From: Pseudomonas fluorescens
GTDB lineage: Bacteria; Pseudomonadota; Gammaproteobacteria; Pseudomonadales; Pseudomonadaceae
Direction: 5' to 3'
DNA length: 64,000 nt
Assembly (NCBI RefSeq): GCF_000968015.1
Contig: NZ_LACH01000032.1
Location: forward strand, 1-64,000
Shown: piece by piece, positions 34,977-43,080 of the stretch
Layout of the letters: each line of letters opens with the position of its first letter
Numbering within the stretch: the stretch's first letter is position 1
Made by a program: the position numbers and the translations under genes
Notes under the pieces: generated by a model
Told to the model about the DNA's origin: nothing
Database searches by the model: none
Seen by the model: the letters and a program-made list of their open reading frames with translations, nothing else

Positions 34977-36240
34977 TCACTGTCACCCCCTGGCCACCGG
35001 CGGCGCAGATCGAGATCAACCCTCGGCCCCGCCCCGCCGCATCCAGCAACTTCGCCAGGTTCGCGACGATCCGTGCGCCTGTCGCTGCAAACGGATGCCC
35101 CGCCGCCAGTGAACTGCCTTTGACATTGAGGCGGCTGCGGTCGATGGAGCCCAGTGGCGCATCGAGACCGAGGCGGGTTTTGCAAAATTGCGGATCCTCC
35201 CAGGCCTTCAGCGTGCAGAGCACCTGCGCGGCGAAGGCTTCGTGGATTTCGTAGTAATCGAAGTCCTGCAAGGTCAGGCCGTTGCGCGCCAGCAAACGCG
35301 GCACTGCATACACCGGCGCCATCAACAATCCTTCCGCACCGTTGACGAAATCCACCGCCGCCACCTCGCCATCGCGCAAATAGGCAAGGACCGGCAGGCC
35401 ACGCTCCTTGGCCCACTCTTCACTGCCCAGCAGCACCAACGACGCGCCATCGGTGAGCGGCGTCGAGTTGCCCGCCGTCAGGGTGCCCTTGGCGCTTTTC
35501 TCGAACGCCGGCTTGAGTGAGGCGAGTTTTTCCAGGGTCAGGTCCGGGCGCAGGTTGTTGTCGCGAGTCAGACCGAGGAACGGCGTCATCAAATCGTTGT
35601 GCCAGCCTTCGGTGTAGGACGCAGCCATTTTCTGGTGACTTTCCCAGGCCAGTTGGTCCTGTTCGTCGCGCGGGATGTTCCAGGCCTGGGCCATCAACTC
35701 GCAGTGCTCACCCATCGACAGGCCAGTGCGTGACTCGTTGATGGTTGGCAGATCCGGGATCAGGTGACGGGGGCGCAGTTGCAGGAAGGTTTTCAGTTTA
35801 TCGGCGGTGGTTTTGGCGCGGTTGGCTTGCAGGAGGATTTTGCGCAGGCCTTCGTTGACGCCGATCGGCACGTCGGAGGCGGTGTCGACGCCGCCAGCGA
35901 TTGCGCATTCGATCTGGCCCAGCGCGATTTTATTGGCCACCAGCAGCGTCGCTTCCAGACCAGTGCCGCACGCCTGCTGAATGTCGTAGGCCGGGGTGGT
36001 TGGCGCCAGCCGCGAGCCGAGTACACATTCGCGGGTCAGGCTCATATCCCGGGAGTGCTTGGCCACCGCCCCCGCCGCCACTTCGCCCAGGCGCAAACCG
36101 TGCAGGTTGTAGCGTTCGATCAGGCCTTCGAGCGCGGCGGTGAGCATCGCCTGATTACTGGCGGTGGTGTACGGCCCGTTGGAACGGGCGAAGGGGATAC
36201 GGTTACCACCAATAATCGCAACGCGGCGCAGCTGAGTCAT
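34963..36240 (-). CDS. Acetyl-CoA C-acyltransferase (thiolase, FadI-like)
   Basis: This 425-residue thiolase has the acyl-enzyme Cys91 in QQACGTG, the catalytic HEAFAAQ His and the second Cys in ICAAGGQGV near the C-terminus. Long members of this type (FadI) cleave 3-ketoacyl-CoA in beta-oxidation; shorter ones make acetoacetyl-CoA. It lies divergent from a reductase-hydratase pair, and the three activities could together run one cycle of chain shortening or, in reverse, elongation. ATG 36240 has GGAAGC near-consensus upstream. Confidence 0.85.
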   Translation of the reverse strand: MTQLRRVAIIGGNRIPFARSNGPYTTASNQAMLTAALEGLIERYNLHGLRLGEVAAGAVAKHSRDMSLTRECVLGSRLAPTTPAYDIQQACGTGLEATLLVANKIALGQIECAIAGGVDTASDVPIGVNEGLRKILLQANRAKTTADKLKTFLQLRPRHLIPDLPTINESRTGLSMGEHCELMAQAWNIPRDEQDQLAWESHQKMAASYTEGWHNDLMTPFLGLTRDNNLRPDLTLEKLASLKPAFEKSAKGTLTAGNSTPLTDGASLVLLGSEEWAKERGLPVLAYLRDGEVAAVDFVNGAEGLLMAPVYAVPRLLARNGLTLQDFDYYEIHEAFAAQVLCTLKAWEDPQFCKTRLGLDAPLGSIDRSRLNVKGSSLAAGHPFAATGARIVANLAKLLDAAGRGRGLISICAAGGQGVTVIIER

Positions 36241-36359
36241 GAAAAGCTTCCTATTCTGTGAAGGCCATAACCCACAAGCGTAGGCCTAATCTCGTGGATC
36301 GAACGACTGATTGCGATTCATGGTCCACACTTTGAACCCCAGCTGCTGGAGCGCGTTCC

Positions 36360-37712
36360 ATGTCTGACCGTTATATCGACTTCGCCAATTCGTCCATCGG
36401 CCATCGTGTGGTCGGGGCCCTGGGTCTGCCGTCGCCGGTTCGGCTGGAGCGCTGGCAAGCAGGCCGGCTGCGGCCTGTAGAGGGGGCGCTGTTGATAGGC
36501 GGAGGCCCGTTGACGGCGAAAATCGTTTCCTTCGCCAACCGCCTGACCGACGCGATTTACAGCTACGGCACCGAGTCTTCACTGGCCACCGCGTGGATTC
36601 CCGGCCACGGCCCCAAACTCAAAGCCGTGGTATTCGACGCCAGCGACCTGGTGCAAACCGATCAACTCAAACAGCTGCGCGAGTTCTTCCAGCCACTGAT
36701 AAAAAACCTTGATCACAGCGCGCACCTGGTGATTCTGGGGCGCGCTCCGGAGACCTTGAGCGATCCGTTCGCCGCCAGCGCCCAGCGAGCGCTGGAAGGC
36801 TTCAGCCGTTCGCTGGCCAAGGAACTGCGCAGCGGCGGCACCTTGCAGCTGATTTATGTCGGCGAGGGTGCCGAGGATCAACTGGAAGGCCCGCTGAGGT
36901 TTTTCCTCTCGCCCAAAAGTGCATTCGTCTCCGGGCAAGTGATTCGCTTGAACGCCTGCGACGCGCAGGTGACGGATTGGACTCGCCCATTGTCTGGCCG
37001 TAAGGCTCTGGTCACCGGCGCGGCACGCGGCATCGGCGCCTCCATCGCCGAAACCCTGGCCCGCGATGGGGCCGAAGTGATCCTGCTGGACGTAGCACCG
37101 GCCAAGACTGACCTCGAAGCCCTCGCTGCACGCCTCGGCGGGCGCAGCATCACCCTGGATATTTGCGCCGAAGACGCCGCCGCGCAGTTGGTCGAGCAAC
37201 TGCCCGACGGCATCGACATCGTGGTCCACAACGCCGGCATCACCCGGGATAAAACCCTGGCCAACATGACCCCGGAATTCTGGGACGCGGTGCTGGCGGT
37301 CAACCTCAATGCGCCGCAAGTGCTGACCAAGGCTCTGCTCGACAGCGGCACCCTGCACGACAACGGCCGGGTGATCCTGCTGGCGTCCATCAGCGGCATC
37401 GCCGGCAATCGCGGGCAAACCAATTACGCCGCGAGCAAGGCTGGGCTGATCGGTCTGGCCCAAGCCTGGGCGCCGCTGCTGAATGTGCGCGGCATCAGCA
37501 TCAATGCGGTAGCACCCGGTTTCATCGAAACTCAAATGACTGCGCACCTTCCGTTCGGCGTGCGTGAGGCCGGGCGGCGCATGAGTTCGCTGGGCCAGGG
37601 CGGCCTGCCGCAAGACGTCGCCGAAGCGGTGGCGTGGCTGGCTCAACCGGGCACCGGCGCGTTCACCGGCCAAGCGTTGCGAGTGTGCGGACAAAGTGTT
37701 TTGGGGGCTTAG
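36360..37712 (+). CDS. High-molecular-weight 3-oxoacyl-ACP/CoA reductase (FabG4-like)
   Basis: This 450-residue protein is about twice the size of an ordinary FabG. Residues about 1-205 form an extra Rossmann-like domain with no obvious catalytic site, and 210-450 form the active SDR domain with VTGAARGIGASIA and the YAASKAGL catalytic Tyr-Lys. This two-domain type (as FabG4 of mycobacteria) reduces 3-ketoacyl thioesters, often CoA-linked. The hydratase gene follows by two bases, so they work together. The start follows GGAG. Confidence 0.84.
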   Translation: MSDRYIDFANSSIGHRVVGALGLPSPVRLERWQAGRLRPVEGALLIGGGPLTAKIVSFANRLTDAIYSYGTESSLATAWIPGHGPKLKAVVFDASDLVQTDQLKQLREFFQPLIKNLDHSAHLVILGRAPETLSDPFAASAQRALEGFSRSLAKELRSGGTLQLIYVGEGAEDQLEGPLRFFLSPKSAFVSGQVIRLNACDAQVTDWTRPLSGRKALVTGAARGIGASIAETLARDGAEVILLDVAPAKTDLEALAARLGGRSITLDICAEDAAAQLVEQLPDGIDIVVHNAGITRDKTLANMTPEFWDAVLAVNLNAPQVLTKALLDSGTLHDNGRVILLASISGIAGNRGQTNYAASKAGLIGLAQAWAPLLNVRGISINAVAPGFIETQMTAHLPFGVREAGRRMSSLGQGGLPQDVAEAVAWLAQPGTGAFTGQALRVCGQSVLGA

Positions 37713-37714
37713 GC

Positions 37715-38569
37715 ATGATCATCGATTGGCACACACTCAACCGCGAACCGAGCCTGTCGGGACTCTACGTGCGGGCCGCGACGCGACGCAAAATCACCGG
37801 CACCACCCTGCCCGATTCGGGTTTGCGCTGCTGGATCAATGTCGATCCGAAGCGCCTGGCGGACTATCGCAAGGTCTGCGGTTTTGCCGAGAACGGTTTG
37901 TTGCCGCCAACGTATCCACACATCCTCGCGTTCGCATTGCAGATGCAATTGCTGACGGCCAAGGAGTTTCCGTTCCCGCTGCTGGGGTTGATTCACCTGA
38001 GCAACCGCATTCGCATCTTTCGCCCAATGGGCGGCGTGAATCGCGTGCGGGTCAGCGTTCAGGTGCAAAACCTACAACCCCATGAAAAAGGCGCGACGTT
38101 CGATTTGGTAACCACGCTCGACGATCAGTTAGGGGCGTTGTGGGAAGCTGAAAGCCAGATGTTGTGCCGTGGGGTCAAACTCGCAGGCGAGCCCGTCGAG
38201 GAAGTATTGGCATCGACGCTGGAAATGTCGGAAGTGGCTCACTGGAAAGCGCCGTCGGACATAGGGCGGCAGTACGCCAAAGTGTCCGGCGACTACAACC
38301 CGATTCACCTGAGTGCCGTCAGCGCCAAACTCTTCGGTTTTCCGACCGCCATCGCCCATGGTTTGTGGAACAAGGCGCGCACCCTGGCGGCGCTTTCCGA
38401 TCATCTACCGGCGGCGAATGTCGAGATTGCGGTGCAATTTCGCAAACCGGTGCGGTTACCCAGTGAAGTGACATTGCTGGCCAGTGCGGCAGGGTCGAGC
38501 GGGGATTTGCTGTTGGTGGGTGCGGGGGATCTTGAGCACATGGCGGGGCATTGGCGGCCGGTTACCTGA
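37715..38569 (+). CDS. MaoC-type acyl dehydratase (R-specific hydratase)
   Basis: This 284-residue protein is of the MaoC/hotdog hydratase class. The C-terminal hotdog shows the motif YAKVSGDYNPIHLSAVSAKLFGFPTAIAHGLWNKA with catalytic Asp/His (DYNPIH). It adds water to 2-enoyl-CoA to give R-3-hydroxyacyl-CoA. The N-terminal half is probably a second, inactive hotdog fold. ATG 37715 is two bases after the reductase stop, and the long upstream frame is that gene's 3' end. Together with FabG4-like and FadI-like enzymes it makes a complete set for fatty thioester metabolism. Confidence 0.83.
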   Translation: MIIDWHTLNREPSLSGLYVRAATRRKITGTTLPDSGLRCWINVDPKRLADYRKVCGFAENGLLPPTYPHILAFALQMQLLTAKEFPFPLLGLIHLSNRIRIFRPMGGVNRVRVSVQVQNLQPHEKGATFDLVTTLDDQLGALWEAESQMLCRGVKLAGEPVEEVLASTLEMSEVAHWKAPSDIGRQYAKVSGDYNPIHLSAVSAKLFGFPTAIAHGLWNKARTLAALSDHLPAANVEIAVQFRKPVRLPSEVTLLASAAGSSGDLLLVGAGDLEHMAGHWRPVT

Positions 38570-38572
38570 CCC

Positions 38573-38626
38573 GATCGTTCCCGTGCTCTGCGTTCGGCTC
38601 TTGGGACGCAGCGCACGGGAACGATC
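38573..38626. repeat. Inverted repeat between hydratase and response regulator genes
   Basis: GATCGTTCCCGTGC and CTGCGT on the left match ACGCAG and GCACGGGAACGATC on the right around a short loop. It fills the space between the convergent genes and may terminate both. Not of the REP families seen elsewhere in the window. Confidence 0.75.
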
Positions 38627-38628
38627 AA

Positions 38629-39042
38629 TCACGGACTCACTAAATCCACGCGAGGCAGTGGAAACAAATTATTCAACGTCTCCAACAACCGCACGTGATA
38701 AATCGGCTTGCGAAAAAGGTCGAGCACCTGCAACCGCAACATGTCACTGACATCCTCCATGTCCGCATGCCCCGACGTCACAATCACCGGCAAATGCTGG
38801 CGGGACGTGTGCTCGCGCAACCGCTTGATCAACGACATGCCGCTCTCCTCCGGCATCCGCAGATCAGTGATCACCAACGCAATATCAGGGTGGCGCGTCA
38901 GATGTTGCAACGCGAGTTTGACCGAGGTGGCAGTAAAGCAATTGAAGCCCTCGCCCTCCAGCAATTCCGCCAGTTCCAGCAACGCCTCCTCCTCATCATC
39001 GACCAGAAGAAGCTGTTGGCGTGGAAGTGAGGGAGCGTTCAT
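38629..39042 (-). CDS. Receiver-only response regulator
   Basis: This 137-residue protein consists of one CheY-like receiver (VDDEEEALLELAELLEGEGF with acidic DD, phosphorylated Asp60 in VITDLRMPEESG, Lys in FRKPIYHV) and no output domain. It lies 80 bases downstream of flp on the same strand and could be transcribed with it. In P. aeruginosa the Tad locus has only PprB as regulator, so this is an addition. It may compete for phosphoryl groups from PprA or act on pilus assembly, but no partner is known. The ATG at 39042 is preferred over an upstream TTG. Confidence 0.8.
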   Translation of the reverse strand: MNAPSLPRQQLLLVDDEEEALLELAELLEGEGFNCFTATSVKLALQHLTRHPDIALVITDLRMPEESGMSLIKRLREHTSRQHLPVIVTSGHADMEDVSDMLRLQVLDLFRKPIYHVRLLETLNNLFPLPRVDLVSP

Positions 39043-39122
39043 GGGCAACACCTGCAATGGACTAAGCGCTGACGTTAGAAGCCCTTTTGAACATTAGCAA
39101 GTTGCCGGCGTGTCTTATGGCG

Positions 39123-39323
39123 CTAACCGAGGGCGGTTTTGATTTTGCCAAATATGGAAGTGATCGAGTCCCCCATATCCCCGCTGAGTCCGGCAATCAC
39201 CACTGCGACCATGGCGGCAACAATCGCGTACTCAATACCCGAAGCACCCTCGGTATCTTTGGCCAGGCCTTTGTAAAAAGCGATTTCGGATTTGATCTTC
39301 TGAGCAATCTTGGTAAAGGACAT
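39123..39323 (-). CDS. flp: Flp-type IVb pilin
   Basis: This 66-residue prepilin is the main subunit of the Tad pilus. It has a positively charged leader, the cleavage site GASG/IEYAIV and a hydrophobic segment (IVAAMVAVVIAG). The prepilin peptidase FppA encoded in this locus should cut after Gly. The ATG has AGGAG eight bases upstream. It is divergent from the rcp-tad operon across a 323-base gap, as in P. aeruginosa, and both are probably PprB-activated. Confidence 0.94.
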   Translation of the reverse strand: MSFTKIAQKIKSEIAFYKGLAKDTEGASGIEYAIVAAMVAVVIAGLSGDMGDSITSIFGKIKTALG

Positions 39324-39646
39324 GGCAGTTCTCCTGAAGACGACGGGTGTTGCACGGTCGCAACATGGTTCCCCTTTGCCAGCATCAGCATTGTCGGCAT
39401 TCCCCGTACCCACAACTGTAAGAACGAATTATCACTAAAGTATTAGTCGCTTCGTTGACGCCAAAAAAGTCTCGTTTTCGCCCTGGCGCCTTACTTTCGT
39501 CAGTTATTTTCCGGCCCGTAATGGCTTTTTGCTCTAGCTGAGCTACCGTCAAATAGCGAAATAGTTCCATTTTTTTAGCTGCCTGATTGCGAAGTTGACT
39601 CGTTGGATGCGATGAGGTCTCAAGCAGCAGGAAAGGGAGAGCCGCC
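39324..39646. other. 323-base divergent regulatory region of the Tad locus
   Basis: No gene is visible on either strand. The region lies between flp and the rcp-tad operon and must hold both promoters and any PprB sites. It is AT-rich near 39430-39570, with TATTAGTC and TTTTTTTAGC patches. I could not assign a -10/-35 with confidence. Confidence 0.55.
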
Positions 39647-40594
39647 ACGAACAGTCGTATCACTCTGGGCCTGGCCGGTGTGTTTCTGGTGGGCGCCATT
39701 ATTGCCGGTTACTGGGGCCTCATGCTGAGCCGCCAACCCGCTCCCGAGCCTGTCTTACAATCCGAAATCGCCACGCCTGCACCCATCGCCCAGACGCCGG
39801 CCCCCGTGGACGACCCCACTCGCCAACCGGTGGTGGTGCTGCTGCATGATGTGCCACCGTTCGTGCCAATCAGCGCCGCCGACGTGACCCTGGAAAATCT
39901 GCGTACCGTCCCGGCCGGCAGTCTGAGCCGCCTCGATCAAGCGATTGGCCGAACGCCCTGGCGTGCCCTCAGCGCCGGCACCTGGCTCAATGATGAAAGC
40001 TTTGAAGCCGGCGGCAGACTGGCACGGATGATTCGTCCCGATGAACGCGCCCTCGCCGTCGCGGTGGATGAAGTGATCAATGCCGGTGGGCAACTGACAC
40101 CGGGGGACTATGTCGATGTGCTGCTGTTTCTGCGCATGGACAACAACAACCTTCAGCCGTCGGCGCAACTGGTAGTGCCGGCCTTGCGGGTGCTCGGGGT
40201 GGGCGAACAGTTGGGCTTGACCAACGACGGTCAACCCGCAAGCCCGGTCCGCAGCCTCGAAGAAAAACTCCGGCAGGAACAATTGCGCGCCAGCGCCCGC
40301 AGCGTCTTGCTTGCCGTCCCCGAACAACTATTGAGTCGCCTGATGTTAGCGGCCCAGGCCGGCGTGCTGCGCCTGGCCGTACGCAGCGCCGATGAAAAAC
40401 GTCTGGCTCGTTACTGGGCCGGCGAAAGCGATTCATCGGCCAACCTTGCCAGTGCCAACCGCGAGTTGATCCAGTTCAGTCAACTGGCCATGACGCCCCC
40501 CCAAAAATCTGTCGTCACCCACGGTGGCACAGCACCGCGCAAGCCGAGCGTGGAAGTCATCCGCGGCAACGAAATTACCCAACAAACCCCCTGA
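39647..40594 (+). CDS. rcpC: RcpC/CpaB-like Flp pilus assembly protein, apparent ACG start
   Basis: This 315-residue inner-membrane-anchored protein of the Tad machine has one N-terminal membrane helix (LGLAGVFLVGAIIAGYWGLM) and a periplasmic SAF/RcpC domain (TRQPVVVLLHDVPPFVPISAADVTLENLRTV). No ATG, GTG or TTG lies in frame upstream of the helix. AAAGGGAG stands just seven bases before an ACG codon (39647) that yields the normal N-terminus NSRITLGLAGVFL. The next candidate is GTG 39680, which would cut off the positively charged leader. It opens the rcpC-rcpA-tadZ-tadABCD operon. Confidence 0.78.
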   Translation, partial: TNSRITLGLAGVFLVGAIIAGYWGLMLSRQPAPEPVLQSEIATPAPIAQTPAPVDDPTRQPVVVLLHDVPPFVPISAADVTLENLRTVPAGSLSRLDQAIGRTPWRALSAGTWLNDESFEAGGRLARMIRPDERALAVAVDEVINAGGQLTPGDYVDVLLFLRMDNNNLQPSAQLVVPALRVLGVGEQLGLTNDGQPASPVRSLEEKLRQEQLRASARSVLLAVPEQLLSRLMLAAQAGVLRLAVRSADEKRLARYWAGESDSSANLASANRELIQFSQLAMTPPQKSVVTHGGTAPRKPSVEVIRGNEITQQTP

Positions 40595-40615
40595 ATCGAG
40601 CAAGGACGCATCTAA

Positions 40616-41887
40616 ATGCGCAGTCGTTCCATGCCCCTGTTTCAAGGCCTGCTCTGGGTCTCTTTACTGAGCGGTGTGCCGCTTGGCGTAACGTTCGCCG
40701 CCGCCGGCAATTGCGCCGCGCTGGGTTCGTTGCCTGCGGTGCTGGAAGTCAGTGAAGGGCTGCAACAGGAGGTGCAATCGCCGGTAGCAATCACTCGGGT
40801 GGCGGTGGGTGACCCGAAAATCGCCGACGTGCGAGTCAACGGTAATCAAGCATTCTTGCTAACAGGGATGGCCCCCGGCGCCACCAGCCTGATGGTCTGG
40901 ACTGCCTGCGCCAGCGCGCCGCGCCAGAGCATGGTGTTCGTTCAGGGCAAGGCCACCACGGCGATGACCACCGCGACACGGTTACCCTCTGATGACCCAC
41001 TGCTGCCGTCGCAAGTACAGACCGATATTCGTTTTGTCGAAGTCAGCCGGACCAAACTGAAGGAGGCCGGCACGTCGATTTTCGGCAAGGGCTCGAACAA
41101 CTTCCTCTTCGGCGCACCCGGTACGGTGCCCAACACGGCCGTGACGCCGGGTGTGGTGCCGCTGCACAACCTTGATCCGCGGATCGCGGTACCCAGCATC
41201 CCGTTGCTCAACGACAGTTTCAACATTGTCTGGGGCGGTGGCAGCAGCAAAGTCCTCGGCATCGTCAACGCCCTGGAAGGCAGCGGCTTCGCCTACACCC
41301 TGGCACGGCCGAGCCTGGTGGCTCTTAGCGGGCAGAGCGCGAGCTTCCTGGCCGGGGGTGAAATTCCGATCCCGGTGCCCAGCGCCAACAGCAACAGCTA
41401 CTCCATCGAATACAAGGAATTCGGCATCCGCCTGACGCTCACACCGACCGTGGTCAGCCACGACCGCATCACCCTCAAAGTGGCGCCGGAGGTCAGCGAA
41501 CTCGACTTCAACAATGGCGTGACCATCGGCGGCACCACCGTCCCGGCGTTCACCATTCGGCGCACCGATACCAGCATCTCGCTGGCCGATGGCGAGAGTT
41601 TCGTCATCAGCGGTTTGATCAGCACTCACAACATTTCGCAAGTCAGCAAGTTTCCAGGCCTGGGCGATATCCCGATTCTCGGTGCGTTTTTTCGCACCTC
41701 ATCGGTCAACCGCGAAGAGCGTGAGCTGCTGATGATCGTCACGCCGCACCTGGTCCAACCGTTGGCTGCCAACGCACAACTGCCGTCGTTGCCGGGTGAA
41801 AAGCTGCGCAACTATGACCCGAACTGGTATCGCCTGTACTTCCTCGAAAACGGCGACTTCGATAAACGCAGCGGGTTATCGCAATGA
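40616..41887 (+). CDS. rcpA: Tad secretin RcpA/CpaC
   Basis: This 423-residue outer-membrane secretin has a signal peptide (about residues 1-30), an N-terminal BON-like/secretin-N domain (VAITRVAVGDPKIADVRVNGNQAFLLTG) and a C-terminal secretin beta-barrel domain (ARPSLVALSGQSASFLAGGEIPIPV and the GEIP/LGDIPILGAFFR marks). It makes the pore through which the Flp pilus passes. It begins 21 bases after rcpC and overlaps tadZ by four bases. Confidence 0.9.
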   Translation: MRSRSMPLFQGLLWVSLLSGVPLGVTFAAAGNCAALGSLPAVLEVSEGLQQEVQSPVAITRVAVGDPKIADVRVNGNQAFLLTGMAPGATSLMVWTACASAPRQSMVFVQGKATTAMTTATRLPSDDPLLPSQVQTDIRFVEVSRTKLKEAGTSIFGKGSNNFLFGAPGTVPNTAVTPGVVPLHNLDPRIAVPSIPLLNDSFNIVWGGGSSKVLGIVNALEGSGFAYTLARPSLVALSGQSASFLAGGEIPIPVPSANSNSYSIEYKEFGIRLTLTPTVVSHDRITLKVAPEVSELDFNNGVTIGGTTVPAFTIRRTDTSISLADGESFVISGLISTHNISQVSKFPGLGDIPILGAFFRTSSVNREERELLMIVTPHLVQPLAANAQLPSLPGEKLRNYDPNWYRLYFLENGDFDKRSGLSQ

Positions 41888-43080
41888 GCCAGAGCCAGAA
41901 CCTGAGCCAGACCTTCCTCGCGATCACGCGCAAAAGTACCGACCTTGAGTGGCTGCAAGGCGCCCTCGCCCCGTTGGGCCAAGTGGTCAGCGCCGGCAGT
42001 GGCAGCCTCGACGAATTGCTGGCGCTGGTGGACGTGACCTTCGCCAGCCTGGTGTTCATCGGCCTGGACCGCGAACACGTGGTGGCCCAAAGCGCACTGA
42101 TCGAAGGCGCCCTGGAAGCCAAACCGATGCTGGCGATCGTCGCGCTGGGCGATGGCATGGACAACCAACTCGTACTCAATGCCATGCGCGCCGGTGCACG
42201 GGATTTCGTGGCCTATGGTTCGCGTTCCAGTGAAGTCGCGGGGTTGGTGCGACGGCTGAGCAAACGCCTGCCGCCCGTGGCCCCGAACACCCAGCTGGGA
42301 GGCCTGACGGTGCTCTACGGTGTGCAGATCAACGCCGACGGCGCGCTGCTCGCCACGCACATGGCGCAAGTGGTGCAAAAGAGCGGACAGCAAACGCTGT
42401 TGCTGGACCTGGGCCTGCCGCGCGGTGACAGCCTGGCCTTGCTCGGGCTGGAGAGTTCGTTCCACTTCGGCGATGCACTCCGGCACCTGCGGCGCCTCGA
42501 CTCGACGCTGATCGACAGCGCGTTCACCCACTGCGCCGCCGGGTTGCGGATCCTCGCCTACGCCCACCACGATGAGCCGCTGGAACACACCAGCACCGCC
42601 GAGTTGTACATGCTGCTCAGCGCCCTGCGCCAACACTTCCAGCACATCGTGGTGAACCTGACTGGCCAGCCGGACAGCGAAGCGTTACGCACCTTCGTCA
42701 CCCATTGCGACAAGTTGCTGTGGTACACCGATCAGAACGTACTCGACTGCCGTCGCAACCTGGCGGTACTCAACCAGTGGCGTGAAAAAGGCATGAAGCT
42801 CGATCACGCCAAGCTGCTGGTGGATCGCTACCTGCGCAACGTCGCACCGGACGCCGACACCCTGAGCAAAAGCTTTGGCATGGAGATCATCGCGACCCTC
42901 GTCTACAGCCCGGAAGTTCGGCTTAACGCCAAGAACCAAGGTGTCACACTGTTTGAACTGGCCCCCCGCGAAGGCCTGACTCAAAGCTTGCGCGCCCTCG
43001 GCGATCGTCTGGCCAAGCGCTCCGAGGGGCTGGCCAAACCCAAGTCTGGCTGGTTCAACCGGTTGAGGGGTGCGCAATGA
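41884..43080 (+). CDS. tadZ: TadZ/CpaE-like pilus localisation protein
   Basis: This 398-residue protein combines a receiver-like N-terminal domain without the usual Asp box and a MinD/ParA-type ATPase domain that is degenerate (no clear Walker A Lys in GGLTVLYGVQINADGALLATHMA). TadZ proteins localise the Tad machine, often to a pole. Its ATG overlaps the rcpA stop and its TGA overlaps the tadA start. Confidence 0.87.
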   Translation: MSQSQNLSQTFLAITRKSTDLEWLQGALAPLGQVVSAGSGSLDELLALVDVTFASLVFIGLDREHVVAQSALIEGALEAKPMLAIVALGDGMDNQLVLNAMRAGARDFVAYGSRSSEVAGLVRRLSKRLPPVAPNTQLGGLTVLYGVQINADGALLATHMAQVVQKSGQQTLLLDLGLPRGDSLALLGLESSFHFGDALRHLRRLDSTLIDSAFTHCAAGLRILAYAHHDEPLEHTSTAELYMLLSALRQHFQHIVVNLTGQPDSEALRTFVTHCDKLLWYTDQNVLDCRRNLAVLNQWREKGMKLDHAKLLVDRYLRNVAPDADTLSKSFGMEIIATLVYSPEVRLNAKNQGVTLFELAPREGLTQSLRALGDRLAKRSEGLAKPKSGWFNRLRGAQ

